Shown: positions 26,660-39,310 of the stretch, one piece after another
Layout: each line of letters begins with the position of its first letter
Position numbering within the stretch: position 1 is the first letter of the stretch
The notes under the pieces: model-generated
Databases searched by the model: none
What the model saw: the letters and a program-made list of their open reading frames with translations, nothing else
What the model was told of the DNA's origin: nothing
Position numbers and translations under genes: made by a program
From: Halichoerus grypus
Lineage: Eukaryota; Chordata; Mammalia; Carnivora; Phocidae
DNA: 64,000 nt
Assembly (NCBI RefSeq): GCF_964656455.1
Contig: NC_135721.1
Coordinates: 86,780,754 to 86,844,753, forward strand
Direction: 5' to 3'

Positions 26660-26860
26660 CTAATACTAACATCCATTTTAGCAGAATGTGGTGGTAAGGG
26701 TGTGAGTTTTGCAGGCACAGCCTACCTTGGTTCAAATCCCTGCTCTGTAATTCACTGGCAGTAAAAAAAAATTGGGCAAGAGGCTAAAATTTTCTGATCC
26801 TTGCCTTTTAAATGAATATAATACCCGTAGCAGGTGTCTCAGGAGTCCCTCACTCATGAT
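26660..26860 (+). repeat. MIR SINE
   Basis: 'gtgtgagttttgcaggcaca' and 'ggttcaaatccctgctctgt' are the MIR 5' half; the rest is diverged. Confidence 0.75.
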
Positions 26861-27349
26861 CTGTGTCCATTCCTTCAAGTAAAATGTTATGGGGGACCTT
26901 CTATATGCCTTCCAGAAGGTCCTGAGCACAAGAGCCCCAGTGGTTATAGCAGGTGATCCCCATAAATCACCCTTTGCATGTTTTTTCCTTACTTCCTGCT
27001 TCCCTCTTTGGGCTCCCTCCCTCTTGTTTCCTGGAATCACCTCCCCCATAAACTATCTTCATCCAAGTCTTCCTCCTAGAATTCACCTTCAGGGGAGCCA
27101 AAACTAAGGGAATTCTCACTTTGTAGGGTTGTTCTAGCATCACATAAGCTCAGAACATGAGCAATATCTGGCTGGCAAATAGTTGTCCCAATCCTTGCTT
27201 ATTCTCTACCTTTCTCGGATGTCAGGACCACTCACCCTTCCCCTGAACATGGCCAGCCCTTTCCAGACCTGCTCTCTGCTCAGCCTTCCCTACCTCCACT
27301 TGGTGAGACCCCACTCACCCCTATGCATCCAGCTCCGACCTCCCTGAGC

Positions 27350-27535
27350 CGATGACACCTCCCAGCAGCACACCTCTCTCCTTCCTGCACCTTCCAGTCT
27401 TGCACTTTCTCACACTCATTACATTGTCTTTGCTGGTCTTCTTCATGAGACAGCTTTCACAGGGCAGTGGACAAGTCTGTTTTTGCTAGCTAAGGAAGGA
27501 AAACAATATTTGTTGAGTGAATGAATAAATGAATG
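27350..27535 (+). repeat. L2 LINE 3' end
   Basis: Ends 'atatttgttgagtgaatgaa' with TGAA-type repeats, the L2 3' terminus. Confidence 0.65.
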
Positions 27536-27718
27536 GGTGAACTAAATGTTCTTTCTTCTGTGACACATGCACTATCCTCATCCTCTTCCCACTAGCCTTC
27601 TACCAACCTGCACACACAACCACCCTGCAAGTCATTCCCCTTCTACACTCCCACAGCACACTGGCGTGATGTGCATTTACCATGCTCTTCTCCGTAGTAA
27701 AAATGAGTGGGGTTTGCT

Positions 27719-27895
27719 TATTTCCTTCCTCCCTCCCTCCCTTCCTTCCTTCCTTCCTTCTTTCCTTCCTTCTTATTTTTTTCTTCCTATTTTTCCTTCC
27801 TTTTCTTTCTTTCTTTTTCTTTTTCTTTTCTTTTCTTTTCTTTTTTCTTTCTTTCATTCCTTCATTCCTTCCTTCCTTCTTCCTACCTTCCTTTT
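27719..27895. repeat. Polypyrimidine tract (TTCC/TTTC)n
   Basis: Almost 180 bases of C and T with few exceptions on the plus strand. Homopurine-homopyrimidine DNA of this type can form triplex structures. Confidence 0.95.
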
Positions 27896-28559
27896 GCGAG
27901 AGTCTCATCATAACAGCCTGAACCATGTGCTCATAGGAACCTCAGACGTGTTGGTTTCAGTCACACCTGGATCTCCCCTGCATGAGCTCCCTGGGATTAC
28001 TGCACTGCGTGTTGAGGCTAACATTCAGCCTTACACCAAGATCCACCCTCTTGCAAATCAAGGAGAACTGGCTGCCCCTCCAAAATAATATTCTTACTGG
28101 GGAAAGGAGCTGCCCCAAAGGAAGGGAGGTTGGGCATGGGATCCAGGTGTGGGCATAGCTGCTGAGGGCTGACAGCAAAGGGACATGCTGCACTGCCACA
28201 CCAGCCCTCTGCCAATCCGGCCCACAGAAATGTGTTGCCAGGATCCTAGGAAACTGGGGCTGTAAACGGTGAGAAAAGAAAGCCTGCTCACAGGCTGTAC
28301 TGTACAGTAGGAAACTGAATGCACGAGGCTGGGCTATGGCTTTCCCAGACTCCCATGGGGTCGAGAGAGCCCACAGGACAGTTTTGTTCTAGGAGATGTA
28401 GCAAAAGCCTGCAGAGAGCTCAGGAAAGAGTTTCCAGATGAAGGTAAAGACAGAACAGAAGTCCCCCTTCTCCTTCTCCCCGCCTTGAATGTAGGCACTA
28501 TGGCTGGCACTCCAACAGTCATCTTGTGACCATGAGAAAAAGTCAAAAATTCAAGAGTC

Positions 28560-28705
28560 ACTGATCCTGACATCTTCAAGCTACCAAACCTCTATACTTC
28601 CAATAATGTGAGAAAAAATAAACACAAATTTTTGTTCAGATCACTCTCTATTGGTTTTTCCATTACTTGCAGCCAAATGCATCCCAACTGATACTGATCT
28701 AGACT
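28560..28705 (+). mobile_element. Ancient LTR-like repeat 3' end
   Basis: 'attacttgcagccaaatgc' followed by 'atcccaactgatac' is a known 3' end of a MaLR/ERVL LTR. The upstream boundary is unclear. Confidence 0.5.
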
Positions 28706-30139
28706 AGAGAAGACTCTTAGTTGCCACTGTGGCACCCTCACCAGTGGCACCCCCAAGCTGGCGTGGCCTGGAGAAGCAGTTGCAGTTTATGAAATGTCAT
28801 GCCCGCTCTCGTTCCATGAGCTCCTGGAAAGCAAGGAAATGCTGCAGAAACCATCACCAAGCACAGCATCTCACTCATGCCAGTTATTTAATAGATTTTT
28901 GTTTGTTTACCTAATTTGCTTCTAAGCAGGAGAAAACAGAGATTCTTCTTTGGGCTACTGCAGAACAATTGTAATTTAAGAAATATTGGAGTCAGTGCTG
29001 TCAGTGAGCATGGGGAGGTCAAGAGGCTCATGGTCCCCTAAATTCCCCCAAATCACCTCACTCCACCACCACATGCTCTGGATTAAGGGGTTGGTGGAAT
29101 GGAGAAAGGGATACTGAGGGCAACCTCTTCATAAATTTTCTCCCCTGGAAGATTGTAATTTCAAGTGCATTACAGGAATTTTTTTTAAAGATGGTGGGAG
29201 TCAGAAGGGGGTGGTGGGCAGGTGGGCAATGATATGCTAAAACAAAAAGCCCTGCTCATGAGATATCATCAGAGTCCTTTCTCTCCAGGAGGTTTCTGAA
29301 ATCAACCTGGGCTTAGGACTTTGAAGATAAGTCTTCTGAATTTCCTCAGGATGAACACTGCTGAGTAAAAGCTGATTCAAAAAGACATGGCAGACTCAAG
29401 TGTTTACCAAGAAAAGTGTACTCAGCACTTGACATAACTCCCGAAGGACTTTATCCTAAAAATATTTTTATTAGAGTCTGAAATAATTTAATCACAGGCT
29501 TCTATTAGTCAGAGCTCAACAAGCACCCTGTGCCCAGACTCTCAGACATTTAAACAGGAAACTCTCTAAGTCCAAAGAACAGAAAACATTCTGAACCATG
29601 CCAGTGAGTCGGAAAGTGACCCTCCCTGCTCAGATCAAGCTGTCAGCCTCCCCGGCTCCATTGTTGGAAGATAATGTTAAATCTAAATCTCGAAGCCAGG
29701 GTGGGACAGTTCTTTTCACAGTGGGATAAAGGAGTTGGCTCAAGACTGAAGACACAGCATCAGATCTTCGAGAAGGAGAACTCTCTGACTGTAGGAGGGA
29801 GTGATTCCTGGAATAGGACTCCAATCTTCTCCTTTGGTTACAGAGAAAACCCTCCTTGTTCTCCTCAGAACATCTCACCTCCCATGAACACCAAGAAGCC
29901 AGCACGGTTTGTTCATTCATTCATCTGATATCTTGGACATTGGGAAATCTGTAGACCTCTGCCTTCCAAATAATATTTGTAAGGATGGATTCCTCTGGGG
30001 CATCCAGGTACACAGCTGGGTAGATAAATGGGCCCTTAGGGGAAGGCCAGTATAGACACTCCAGGAGTAGGTGGTGAGCTTCCTGGATGGACATGGAGGT
30101 GGAGGTCAGGGACTCTGTTTTCCTTGTCTGTGTATGCTC

Positions 30140-30320
30140 AGAACCTTACCAATGTCCTCTGTTCATTCATTCACCGGGTATCTACTGGGGGCTTCACGTG
30201 TGCTCTGTCAGGTAATGCTCGCTGAACATAAGACACTGGACAAAGCCAGAGGGTGTAGGGTAGAGACCCTACCCTCAAGGAGCCTATGATCCACTAGAAA
30301 AGACAGACAAGGACACAGGC
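30140..30320 (-). repeat. L2 LINE relic
   Basis: 'tcattcattcaccgggtatc' then 'accctcaaggagcctatgat' matches reverse L2. Confidence 0.6.
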
Positions 30321-30354
30321 AACTTCAATGCTCTAGAAGACCAAGTTTAGGGAC

Positions 30355-30560
30355 TAAGAATGTGACATCTGGAGCTAGATAACAGGGTTCAAACCCTGCC
30401 ACTACCCCTTTCTCCCCTTGTAACTGAGGCAAGCTGCTCAAGCCTCAGTTTCCCCCTACATCAAGTAGGGGTATTATTACTAGCTGTCTCATAGGTTTGG
30501 GACAATGGATGAGATAGTTTCTGAAAAATTATTTAGATAAAGCCTGGCCTGTTGGATCAA
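30355..30560 (+). repeat. MIR SINE
   Basis: 'gggttcaaaccctgccacta' and 'aagcctcagtttccccctac'. Confidence 0.75.
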
Positions 30561-30844
30561 TATACGACAACTATCCCAACAGTGAGGGCTTCCTGGTGCC
30601 CTGGGGGCACATAAGAGAGATGTCTTTGCCAGGTTTGGGGGGTTGGGAAAGGCTTCCCAGGAAAGACCTGAACAGGAAGGAGGAGTCAGCCCAACTGAAC
30701 ACAATGGGAAGTTTTCCAGACCGGGTAACAGCACATGCCAAGTGTCCGGGACCAGAGACAACAGACCTGAGCAGAAACGAGAGTGGTTCAGTATGGCCGG
30801 CCCTGGGCGAGGAGACTGGGAGGGCCTGGCAGGAGGTGAAGGGT

Positions 30845-30965
30845 CCATCTGTTCACTCGATAAATATTTGAAGTTGCAAACACAGCAGTGAAGAGATACA
30901 ACCAAGGCCCTCTTGAAGCTTACATTCTAATAAAAGGAGACAGAAGCAGACAAAATAAATGAGAT
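30845..30965 (-). repeat. L2 LINE relic
   Basis: 'ttcactcgataaatatttga' and 'ttgaagcttacattctaata' match reverse L2. Confidence 0.6.
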
Positions 30966-31088
30966 AAGTAAGCCGACTGAGGAAAGCCTCTCAATTTGGA
31001 CTCCAGCATGCGGCCAATAGGCAGTCATTAAAAAGTTTGAAACGGAGCAGTTACACCATCATGTTTGGGCTTCAGAAAGATGACTCTA

Positions 31089-31266
31089 GGGGCACCTGGG
31101 TGGCTCAATGGGTTAAGCGTCTGATTTCAGCTCAGCTCTTGATATTGGGGTCCTGGGATCGAGCCCCACCTTGGGCTCTGCACTCCATGGGGAGTCTGTT
31201 TCCCGCTCTTGCTCTTTCCCCCACTCGTGCTCTCTCTCTCAAATAAATAAGTCAAATCTATCTTTA
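31089..31266 (+). mobile_element. SINEC copy with expanded GAAA tail
   Basis: The head 'ggggcacctgggtggctcaa' begins the copy, and the body ends 'caaataaataagtcaaatct'. The tail has turned into a 150-base GAAA array (31267-31418). Confidence 0.93.
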
Positions 31267-31335
31267 AGAAAGAAAAGAAAGAAGAAAGAAGAAGAAGAAA
31301 GAAAGAAAGAAAGAAAGAAAGAAGAAAGAAAGAAA

Positions 31336-31418
<83 letters not shown>
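31267..31418. repeat. (GAAA)n polypurine tract
   Basis: About 150 purines without a pyrimidine, mainly GAAA, grown from the tail of the SINEC at 31089. Confidence 0.97.
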
Positions 31419-34400
31419 CTCTGCTCTGTGGGAGGTGGGCTGCAGCAAGAGGCCAGCCTGGAGGCAGGGGATCATGTCCCACCTTTGAGACTGTGAAGCT
31501 GGGCCAAGTGTAAGCCCAGGATGGGACTGCGACCTGAGGAAACTGTGAGGCTGTGGCCCATGTGAAAGTTCCACAGGTGCACATCCCTGCCAAGGCCCCT
31601 CGCCCCACACCCCTCCAGAGCCCCCTTGTGGCCAGTCTCTCCGCAGCGGGTTCAGAGTCCCAGGAGAGAATCTGATTGGCTCAGGGGTCTCCTCTGTGTC
31701 ATGCAGTCCCCCTGGGGCATCTCAGGGCCTGCCCCGTCCTGAGCGGCCTCCTCAGGGCCCTTGCACCTGCCTACTGCGTGCCTTTTGCTCTGTGACCCTT
31801 TGAGGGCTGCTTTGGAGAGACAAAGACAAAGTCAAACCCTGAACTTGCTCTCAAATTACTCACGGCCTCATAAGGGAAAAAAGCGAAAAATGTGATTAAC
31901 AGCATAGAAAGTTGAAAGCACTAAATGCTATAATAAAGGCCCACATAGGATTCAGGACTGGAAGGGATGATGAGTCCTGTGTTTGGTTCGGCTTTGTGGT
32001 GGAGGCAGCATTGGGACAGAGCTCTAAGAGGAGAGTAGGGTTTGGAGAGGAAGAAAGTGCATGGGCAAAGCCAGTCGCAGGAAAGCCGATGGTAAATGGG
32101 CAAGCTCTTCCTCTGGCCCTGTCCTTTCGGTGCAGAAGCCATTCATCCGTCCATCCATCCAACCATCCATCCATGCAACAAGCACTGATTGATCACCTAC
32201 TGAGTACCAGACCGGAAGGACCATCCTCGCTTCTGAATGTCTCTTGAACAATTGCTGGACATTTTTTTTTCTTACAAGGGTGAGGCCACATCACACAGGA
32301 AACAAAGGCTTGGACAACAGCCTTAGAAAGGCTCCGTCCTGCTCTCTGGATCTGGCCTCCGAGAAGAGACCCCAGGGGTACTCGAACTTTTGACCACAGC
32401 CCAGCGACTCTGCCTGTTCTTTCTTCCAGGAAAGAAATTCTTGATAATGAAGAGTCAGACAGGAACAACAAAAGTTGTGGTCCAGTTGCCAGAAATAACC
32501 AAGAATTGCTTATTTTTAGGAGGCAATACTGGGTCCCCACTCCTGATCCTTCCTTCATCAGGACCCTCTTGGACCCTGGTCCCCTCCATGCCACCCCGAG
32601 GAAGGAGGGGCGAGGGACCCTCCCGTGAGTTTCAGAGAGGAGCCAAGTGTGCCTTGCTCTGTCACGTGCTTCTGTTCCACCTTTACGGGCCAGGCTATCC
32701 ACAACTCCTGCCAGGCTCCTCCATGTCCTAAATTCTCCCAGGACTGAGTGTCGGAGCCTGTAGCTCAAGCATTCAGAATCAGGAAGCTCCTCTGCCACAT
32801 ATCTACAACGTGCCCCCAGCGCCGGCTCTGTCCGTGATATGGGTAGTGTTCGGTTCCCTCTTCTGCCTACTCTTCCATCCTTCCTCTGAATTGGTTCAGG
32901 ATGCAGCTGGGGAAAGTAGAAGTGATAAAAAGCGGGATTTGTGGGTAAAATACACACCATGATGGAAACACCCGATGGCAACATCTGATGGCCGGCTCTT
33001 CCCTTGGAGGCTTATGGCAGCCTACATAGGACCATGTGGCTGCAGAGCTTCTTCTGCGGAGGGCGGTGGGCCACTGCCAATCCATGTTACGCTTTGCCGC
33101 ATGGAACCTTCCCTTGGCAACCATTGCAGCTCACAGGTGATTGGTTTGCTTGCTTGCTTGGTAGCCTATGGTTTCATATTGAGGCTGTTTGAAGGAAGAC
33201 GGGGGCTGAGCAGGGAGGCAGGCCCTGTAGTGACCAAAGCCAAGCCAGAGGCCTTTGGAGACAGAGCCGTACAGCGACCTTGAACTACATTAACTACAAG
33301 CGCGTGTGGTGTGATTCCAGGCAAAGCTGAATGAAACTGGAGTGAGCCTCTTCAGTAGGGGCGGCACTGCATCTAAACTGCAAGGCCGCTGAGTTCCCAC
33401 ACTGCTCGTGGGCACCAAGACGTCTAGCCCCGCAAGGTCAGGCCCGGTCCTGAGTTGGCGGAGCCAGATCACACGGCCCAGCTTCCATCTCCGCTGGGGC
33501 CAAGGACGGTACTGTGGAGGGACACATTCTACATTCATGTGCCTTGTTCATAACCTAAGAATCTTAAAATGGTCAAAGAATTGCTGAGCAAGTTTCCATG
33601 TGACATGATTCTTGCTAGATGGGGTTGCAAGAATTGTTTGTTGAAGGAACATGGCGGAAACTCTACTTCGGGGAGTTTATTAGGACAGTAACAAAGGAAG
33701 GCAGAGCACAGACGAGGCAGAGTAAAGAGGCCATTAGGACAGCGGTATTGCATCCGGCCTGCGGTAGATGCTGAACCGGTAGGTAGCATAGAGTGGGATC
33801 ATCCAGCTTGAGAGAAAAGGTGAGCAGGGGGCTCTGGGAAACCCAAACTTACGGATTTCATAGCTCTTACATAGAAGAGCCAAATGAGACAAAAATCTAG
33901 AAAAATGTGCCAGGATGAATGAATGAATGGATGAATCCTGGTCTGGAAGGCAGAGGAAGTTAGAGGCTTTGACTAGACCCACAGGCACTAGAAGACGAAA
34001 AAGGCCACCCCAGGAACCAGCTGCAGGACATGGGGACTGCCAGCACCCCGATCACTTCCAGCAGAATCCGTGGAGGCGGGGCCCGACGTCTGCCGCTTTG
34101 CTTCAGTCCCTCCCCATGATCCCAGTATGCAGCCAAGGCTGGGACCCTCCCACTTAGCTGGGGCACACACACTCGGAGCCTATCTCTCCACCTCAGAAAC
34201 TTATTTATGTGGCAGAAATGCTACAAAGGGTCTTGATCATTCAAAAGCTGAGGGAAAACCAAGAACTGAGTTGCACGTAGTGGGAGGATCATCCTCAGGG
34301 GACCCCCCCTTCCCGGGGCACAGGCAGGGTCTGCAATCTGCTGAGGGTGATTCTGCAGCTGAAGTGGGGCTGGGAGAGACTCCTGCCCTTGGGAAAGGTG

Positions 34401-36053
34401 CAGAGGCCTAGAAAGTTCCACAGCAGGAGGCCATGGTCACCGGTGCTCTGGCCCAGGCCTGCACGTGCCTGATGACAACACACCAGGGAAGCTCTGTCAC
34501 CAGGCAGAGCCTGAAACCCAGGACTCGCCAGGAAAGACTCCATAAGAAGTTCTGAGTGGGGAACCAGTTTGGAAAGAAAGGCACCAAGAAAGACGCGGAG
34601 CCTGGGAGAGGGGCTCCCCCTGGAGACATATACATCACTCAAGAAAATATCAGGGATTCAGTTGCTGAGAGAAGATGCAGAGGTGGAATTTTCCAGATAA
34701 GGTCACTGTGGTGCTGTGACTAAGGCCTGTGGGGGTAGTTGGCCCAACAGAGTCAACATTCTTGGGTCAAAGATCCTAGATAAACCACAGCATGCCTCTC
34801 CGTCACCCCAGGGCACCGCCCCGAGCCTCTCCTCCATCATTTCCAGGGAGTTCCCTGGGATGCCGATGCTGCCAGGCTGGGGTCCACACTCCGAGAACCA
34901 GCGGCCTGCACCAGCATTTGTCTGCCCTTCTCCCCAGCACCCCTGGGGCTGCTGTGGTCACTCGGACACCCGGTGCCAGGTGGGAGCAACAGTGGCCTGC
35001 GAAATCTGCTCCAGAGGCCAGGGGACAGCTTATCCTAAAATTCGGTGTGAGTGGAGTCAGGGCTGTGCTAATATTGTATTAACACCTGGGACTTTTTAAA
35101 GGGGACACGTGAGAGGCCAATGCGATGTGCAAGGCCCAGGAGCCACACCCTTCCTGCAGAAGACAGACCAGACTGCCCAGGCTTTAAGCCCCTCTCCCTG
35201 GACAGAGGAACCTTCCTGCTGGGACCCAGAGGGGCGGGATCGGGGAGGAGGAAACTCAGACTGCAATCTCAGCGTTTTTGAGGTTTGGTTTCTTTACCCT
35301 CAACTTTACAAGCGCAAATTTAATCTTTGAAATTTTGATGTCTCCTTAGGAACGTGATAATGAAAAAAGAATTGAAAATCAAAGTCGGGCTACGGAAAAT
35401 TGTTTTACAACCTTTTACTGCTAATGCTTGCCTGGTTTAACGTGACTGCTTTTTTGGCTTGGCTGTGCTTAATAAAGGATATTTGATATTCTTGCAAAAA
35501 ATAAAATAAAATCGGGAGCATATCTACTTGGTTGGCTCTTTACTTTTGGCCATTTATTTCCTCGCAGAACTGCTGGTGAGCTGTGACGTGAAGCTGGAAA
35601 TAAGTGTGCTAACCACGCGTTTCTGACACCCAGGCTTTGCTGGCCCTCCCCAGGCTAGCCAATTCCTGGAGCGCACTTTTCAAATGCAAACCAACCAATA
35701 CAGATCCGCACCCCAAGCACCTCTTTATTCAGTCTCTCTCACACTCGGGGCCACCACCCACCTGCCCTAAGCGAGGCACCAGTGAAAGAAATTATTCAAT
35801 GAAATTAGTCAAACTAGCCAATCCGAAGCCAGCTCCCCCTGTCTTGTCCATCTTCCACAGAAACAGCAATAAAGGCCATGCTTTCCCCTCACCCCCTCTG
35901 CCTCCTGATCCAGCCTGGTGCTTCCCCATGTGGCTCTGCGTGGCGTGGGGTGTCCCCTTCTTCTGGGATCTGTAACAAACTATCTCTTCAATGACAATCA
36001 TTTCCAAATCTGTTGGCCTCACCATACCTGAATAATAATAAAACCGATATTTT
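31419..36053. other. Intergenic, longest open frame is not convincing
   Basis: It includes the longest open frame of the window (32984-32193, minus, 263 codons), which lacks any recognisable domain, signal peptide or splice partner. ATCC repeats lie near 32146-32175. Nothing else recognised. Confidence 0.55.
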
Positions 36054-36246
36054 AGGAGCACCTGGGTGGCTCAGTTGCTTAAGCATCCGACTCTTAGTTT
36101 CGGCTTAGGTCCTGATCTCAGAGTTGTGGGATCGAGCCCCGCATCAGTCTCCATGCTCAGAGCAGAGTCTGCCTGAGATTCTCTCCCTCTCCCTCTACCC
36201 CTCCCCCTACAATAAATCAGTCAATTAAGATAATAATAATAATAAT
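36054..36246 (+). mobile_element. SINEC copy
   Basis: The head 'ggagcacctgggtggctcag' begins the copy. It is flanked by 'aaaaccgatatttta' and 'aaaacctacatttta', a duplication with two differences, and by AAT repeats on both sides. Confidence 0.93.
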
Positions 36247-36729
36247 AAAACCTACATTTTAAAACAATTTGGGACAGGAAATCTAATTCACACACGTTCC
36301 TAATCATTTCTGAACCTTCTGGGGGCTAAATCTACATTGCCCACCATCAGGCCAGAAAGATCAGAGAAAGTTCACTTCTATTTCCTGGACAAACAGCGTC
36401 CAAAAGGTCACGCGGGACTGTGTGGGTGGGCTGCTCAGCCCCACCCTGTGGACACAGGCCGGTTGGAGTCCCATAGGACAAGAGAACCAAAACCTGGGGA
36501 ATGCTGTAGGGAAGAGGGACACTTGGGTCCCATGCCTGGTGCTTCCTTCCCTGCGTAGGAACCCCCACTAGAATCACTCTTGTCCCCTCACGGATTCCAG
36601 ATGTGGCTTCAGTGAGTTTGGAGAGGAACCGGACACCTGGATCTCAGCTCTTCTCGATGGCCAGGTTGCCCCCAGGAAAGCGAACACATGCTCTGCTCCC
36701 TCTTTCTGTATGCTTACAAAGCACTCAGC

Positions 36730-36955
36730 ACGGCGTGGGGTCAGTGGTTCTGCGGCTGTGCTGAGTCCTGGCAGTCAGCGCTAGGAAAGCCTCCGTGGCT
36801 GCCCCGCTAAGCCACACGGTGATGTAATATTGAAACTGAGCCTCCGTGTCCTCACCTCCGAAATGTGGGTTACAGCATTTGCCTTGCCGATTTTTTTGAG
36901 GATTAAATTGTGTAGAACGTATAAAATCTTGCACATTGTAAATGGTTGAATGCTG
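36730..36955 (+). repeat. Diverged MIR SINE
   Basis: 'actgagcctccgtgtcctca', 'gaggattaaattgtgtagaa' and 'gcacattgtaaatggttgaa' follow MIR order. Confidence 0.6.
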
Positions 36956-37199
36956 GTTTCCTCTTCTTCAATCTTGCTTTTTTTTCTCCCTCATCTAAGG
37001 CTTTCCCTGCCTCGGTCCTCGCAGCTGGCTGAGCCGCTCCTGGCCCCCTGTGGCTTACTCCTGGGCCTTCCCTCCGGGGCCTAGTAACTGCAGACAGGCT
37101 GTTTCTGAAGAACCAGGGGCAGCACCTCTAGAAGTTTGTTGGCAGGAGACTTTGTTTTGCTTTGCTTCATCCGAACAAGGAGGAAGTGGTTTCTGCTGG

Positions 37200-37560
37200 C
37201 ACGCCAGGGAGGAGGAGGGCATCCTCCTTGGCCGAGCCCTGTGGGAGACGGGCTGCAGGCCCGCAGCACCACTGTGGTTGTCTGGCCGGCCACGTGAGCC
37301 ACGAAGGGGGAGCTTCTGCAAATGCTCAGGGAGGCTTCTGGTACTGCCGCAGACAGAGGCTGCCGCCCAGCGTGGCCACTGCCCTGCTCGTCCTCTGGAC
37401 ACCCTGGGACACTGCCCTCTGCGGGAGGCCAGACACAGCAATGAGGAGCCCTCGAGGGACGACACGGTCGGCAGATGCCCACGGTGGGGGGGACAAGAAC
37501 AGGAAAACAACCACAAAACACGAGGCCCATTTAGAGTGTCCAAGTGAGCTATTGGCAGGA
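37200..37560. promoter_or_regulatory. CpG-dense block between IL1R2 and the expected IL1R1 side
   Basis: GC-rich with roughly 17 CpG in about 280 bases by eye, against a CpG-poor background. Open frames run on both strands here, which is what GC-rich noncoding DNA often shows. It could be a small CpG island or a cis-element; no transcript evidence is visible. Confidence 0.35.
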
Positions 37561-37699
37561 GTCATGGAAATAACCAGTGAGAATTTGGGAGTCGGGGCAG
37601 GAGCTGGGAAACTCGGAAGAGTCGTGCTGGGTGGGATCACGTTTGTTCACACAGGCGGGCGAGTCCTGGAAAAACCCAAGTAACACACAATTTCTCTGC

Positions 37700-37800
37700 T
37701 CAGCCAGCAGACATTTCTGCAGTGTCTACCTGGTGGTGAGGCCCCGTGCAGGTGCCAGGGATGCTTCTGTCCCTGGAAGGTCCTACGGTAGATATACGAT
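37700..37800 (-). repeat. Possible L2 LINE relic
   Basis: 'cagcagacatttctgcagtg' and 'aggtgccagggatgcttctg' resemble reverse L2; short. Confidence 0.4.
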
Positions 37801-38610
37801 CCTACCCCCTCCGTAAAGCCCCTACACATCCCCCTAGCACAGGAAATCCTGGAGACATCAAATTTAACTTTAGTGCATAAATTATTATTGGTGCCTGGTC
37901 CTGGTGTCCACTGCCATCCTCAGTCAGTTCTTGGGGAAGTGGTACTTAGTGACGTAGGGCTTGCTTCCCTACAGGGAGCGCCTGGAAGTGTGAGGCTGTC
38001 CGATGCTGGTTACTGCCCTATCCCCCTGATTTTGTAGGGGGAGCTGAGAAAATTCCATTTCAGGAAGTTCGACCAATGGAATGAGCATAAAATAAATGAA
38101 GACATCAAGAAAAACACCTTGTTTCTTTTGTTTGTTTAGTTTGGACTCAGAATTAAGCAGAATCCTTAGTTCAAGACACACACTCTTCATTGGTCCATGA
38201 GTGACCTGTTTCTTAATCTGTTTGATAATAAACAGTAATAATCCGTGACTCAATGGGAGATCTAGAACTTGATGAAACTGACATCTTTCTAACCCATCCC
38301 AGCCCGGGTCCCCCAGCTGTCACCCATTGTGTTCACTCTCCCAAACCTTGGGTTGCTCATCCTCTTGCTTTTTTAAAACACAGACAATTGTAAACCTTTA
38401 AAATCATATAGGGCCTGGTAACTGCAGATACATACATCTCCAAATATAGTTAAAATATAGTTTTATCACATATGTGCTCTTAAATATAAATATATATAAA
38501 AATATGTATGTATGCAGGTATGCAGAGAGATTTTAGTTTCAGTTGTTCCTCACTTTCACTAAAAAGGGATGGTGCTATAAATAGATGTTTCTGGGACTTA
38601 TCTTTTTTCC

Positions 38611-38780
38611 AGATTTTTATTTATTTATTTGAGAGAGACAGAGAGAACAGAGGGAGAGTGGGAGGGAGAAGCAGACTCCCGCAGAGCAGGGAGCCCGATG
38701 TGGGGCTCCATCTCAGGACCCTGTGATCATGACCCAAGCTGATGGCAGCCTCTCAACAGACTGAGCCACCCAGGCGCCCC
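38611..38780 (-). mobile_element. SINEC copy
   Basis: Minus-strand copy ending 'gagccacccaggcgcccc'. Flanking 'gacttatctttttt' and 'gacttattttttac' look like a diverged target duplication. Confidence 0.92.
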
Positions 38781-38794
38781 AATGAGACTTATTT

Positions 38795-38960
38795 TTTACT
38801 TAATAATATATTTCTGAGGTGCATCCATTTTGCTGTGTATAGCTATATTTTATTCATTTTCACCACTATAGAAGATTCCACTGTGCTATTACACCTCAGC
38901 TTATGGACTCATTCTCTTGTCTAGTGGGTATTTGGTTATTTCTATACTGTTGGTTTTTTC
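38795..38960 (-). mobile_element. Old L1 LINE fragment
   Basis: The reverse complement reads like the L1 ORF2 end, with 'gtggaatcttctatagtggtg' equivalent to the usual 'ggaatactataca' stretch. Short and diverged. Confidence 0.55.
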
Positions 38961-39310
38961 CTCTGTATTATGGAAATTTCTAGACATATGCAAAAAGAGA
39001 GAGGATTGTATAAGGAGCCGCCATGCACCCATCACTGACTGGTGTTAACAATTGTCAAAACCCGGTCAGTCAATCGCATTTCATCCATACTCATGCCCCC
39101 CTCCCCCGCCCAGTACTGGACCATTCTGACGCAAATCTCAACTATCATCCGTAACTATTTCTGGAAGTCAGTTAGAAATACAACCACTCTTCTTTCAAAA
39201 CGTAACACAATCCCAATATCATACTTACACCTCGCTATTATCATAAATCTGGTGTCCAAAATTCCCTGGTTGTCTCCTGTTCTTTCTAAGAGCAAGACAC
39301 CCCCCTCCCT
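38960..39310. mobile_element. Old L1 3' untranslated-region relic
   Basis: 'tggaaatttctagacatatg', 'accatgcacccatcactgac'-like text and 'aactatcatccgtaactattt' match a widespread old L1M 3' UTR segment. I could not decide the strand. Confidence 0.5.

Larger units (their letters stand above)
26861..30139. other. Intergenic, repeats but no gene
   Basis: L2 end (27350), polypyrimidine tract (27719) and an LTR end (28560). Positions 28706-30139 are unassigned. Confidence 0.6.

Noticed and set aside
27719..27895. Serine/phenylalanine-rich open frames
   Set aside because: They are translations of a TTCC/TTTC microsatellite.
31267..31418. Lysine/glutamate-rich and phenylalanine/leucine-rich open frames
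   Set aside because: They are translations of the GAAA tract in the tail of a SINE.
32193..32984. Longest open frame in the window (263 codons, minus strand)
   Set aside because: No domain, signal peptide, family resemblance or splice partner; the composition is that of translated noncoding DNA in a GC-richer stretch.
37055..37683. Overlapping open frames of 149-173 codons on both strands
   Set aside because: They overlap in several frames within a CpG-dense block, where stop codons are rare by composition. No recognisable protein.
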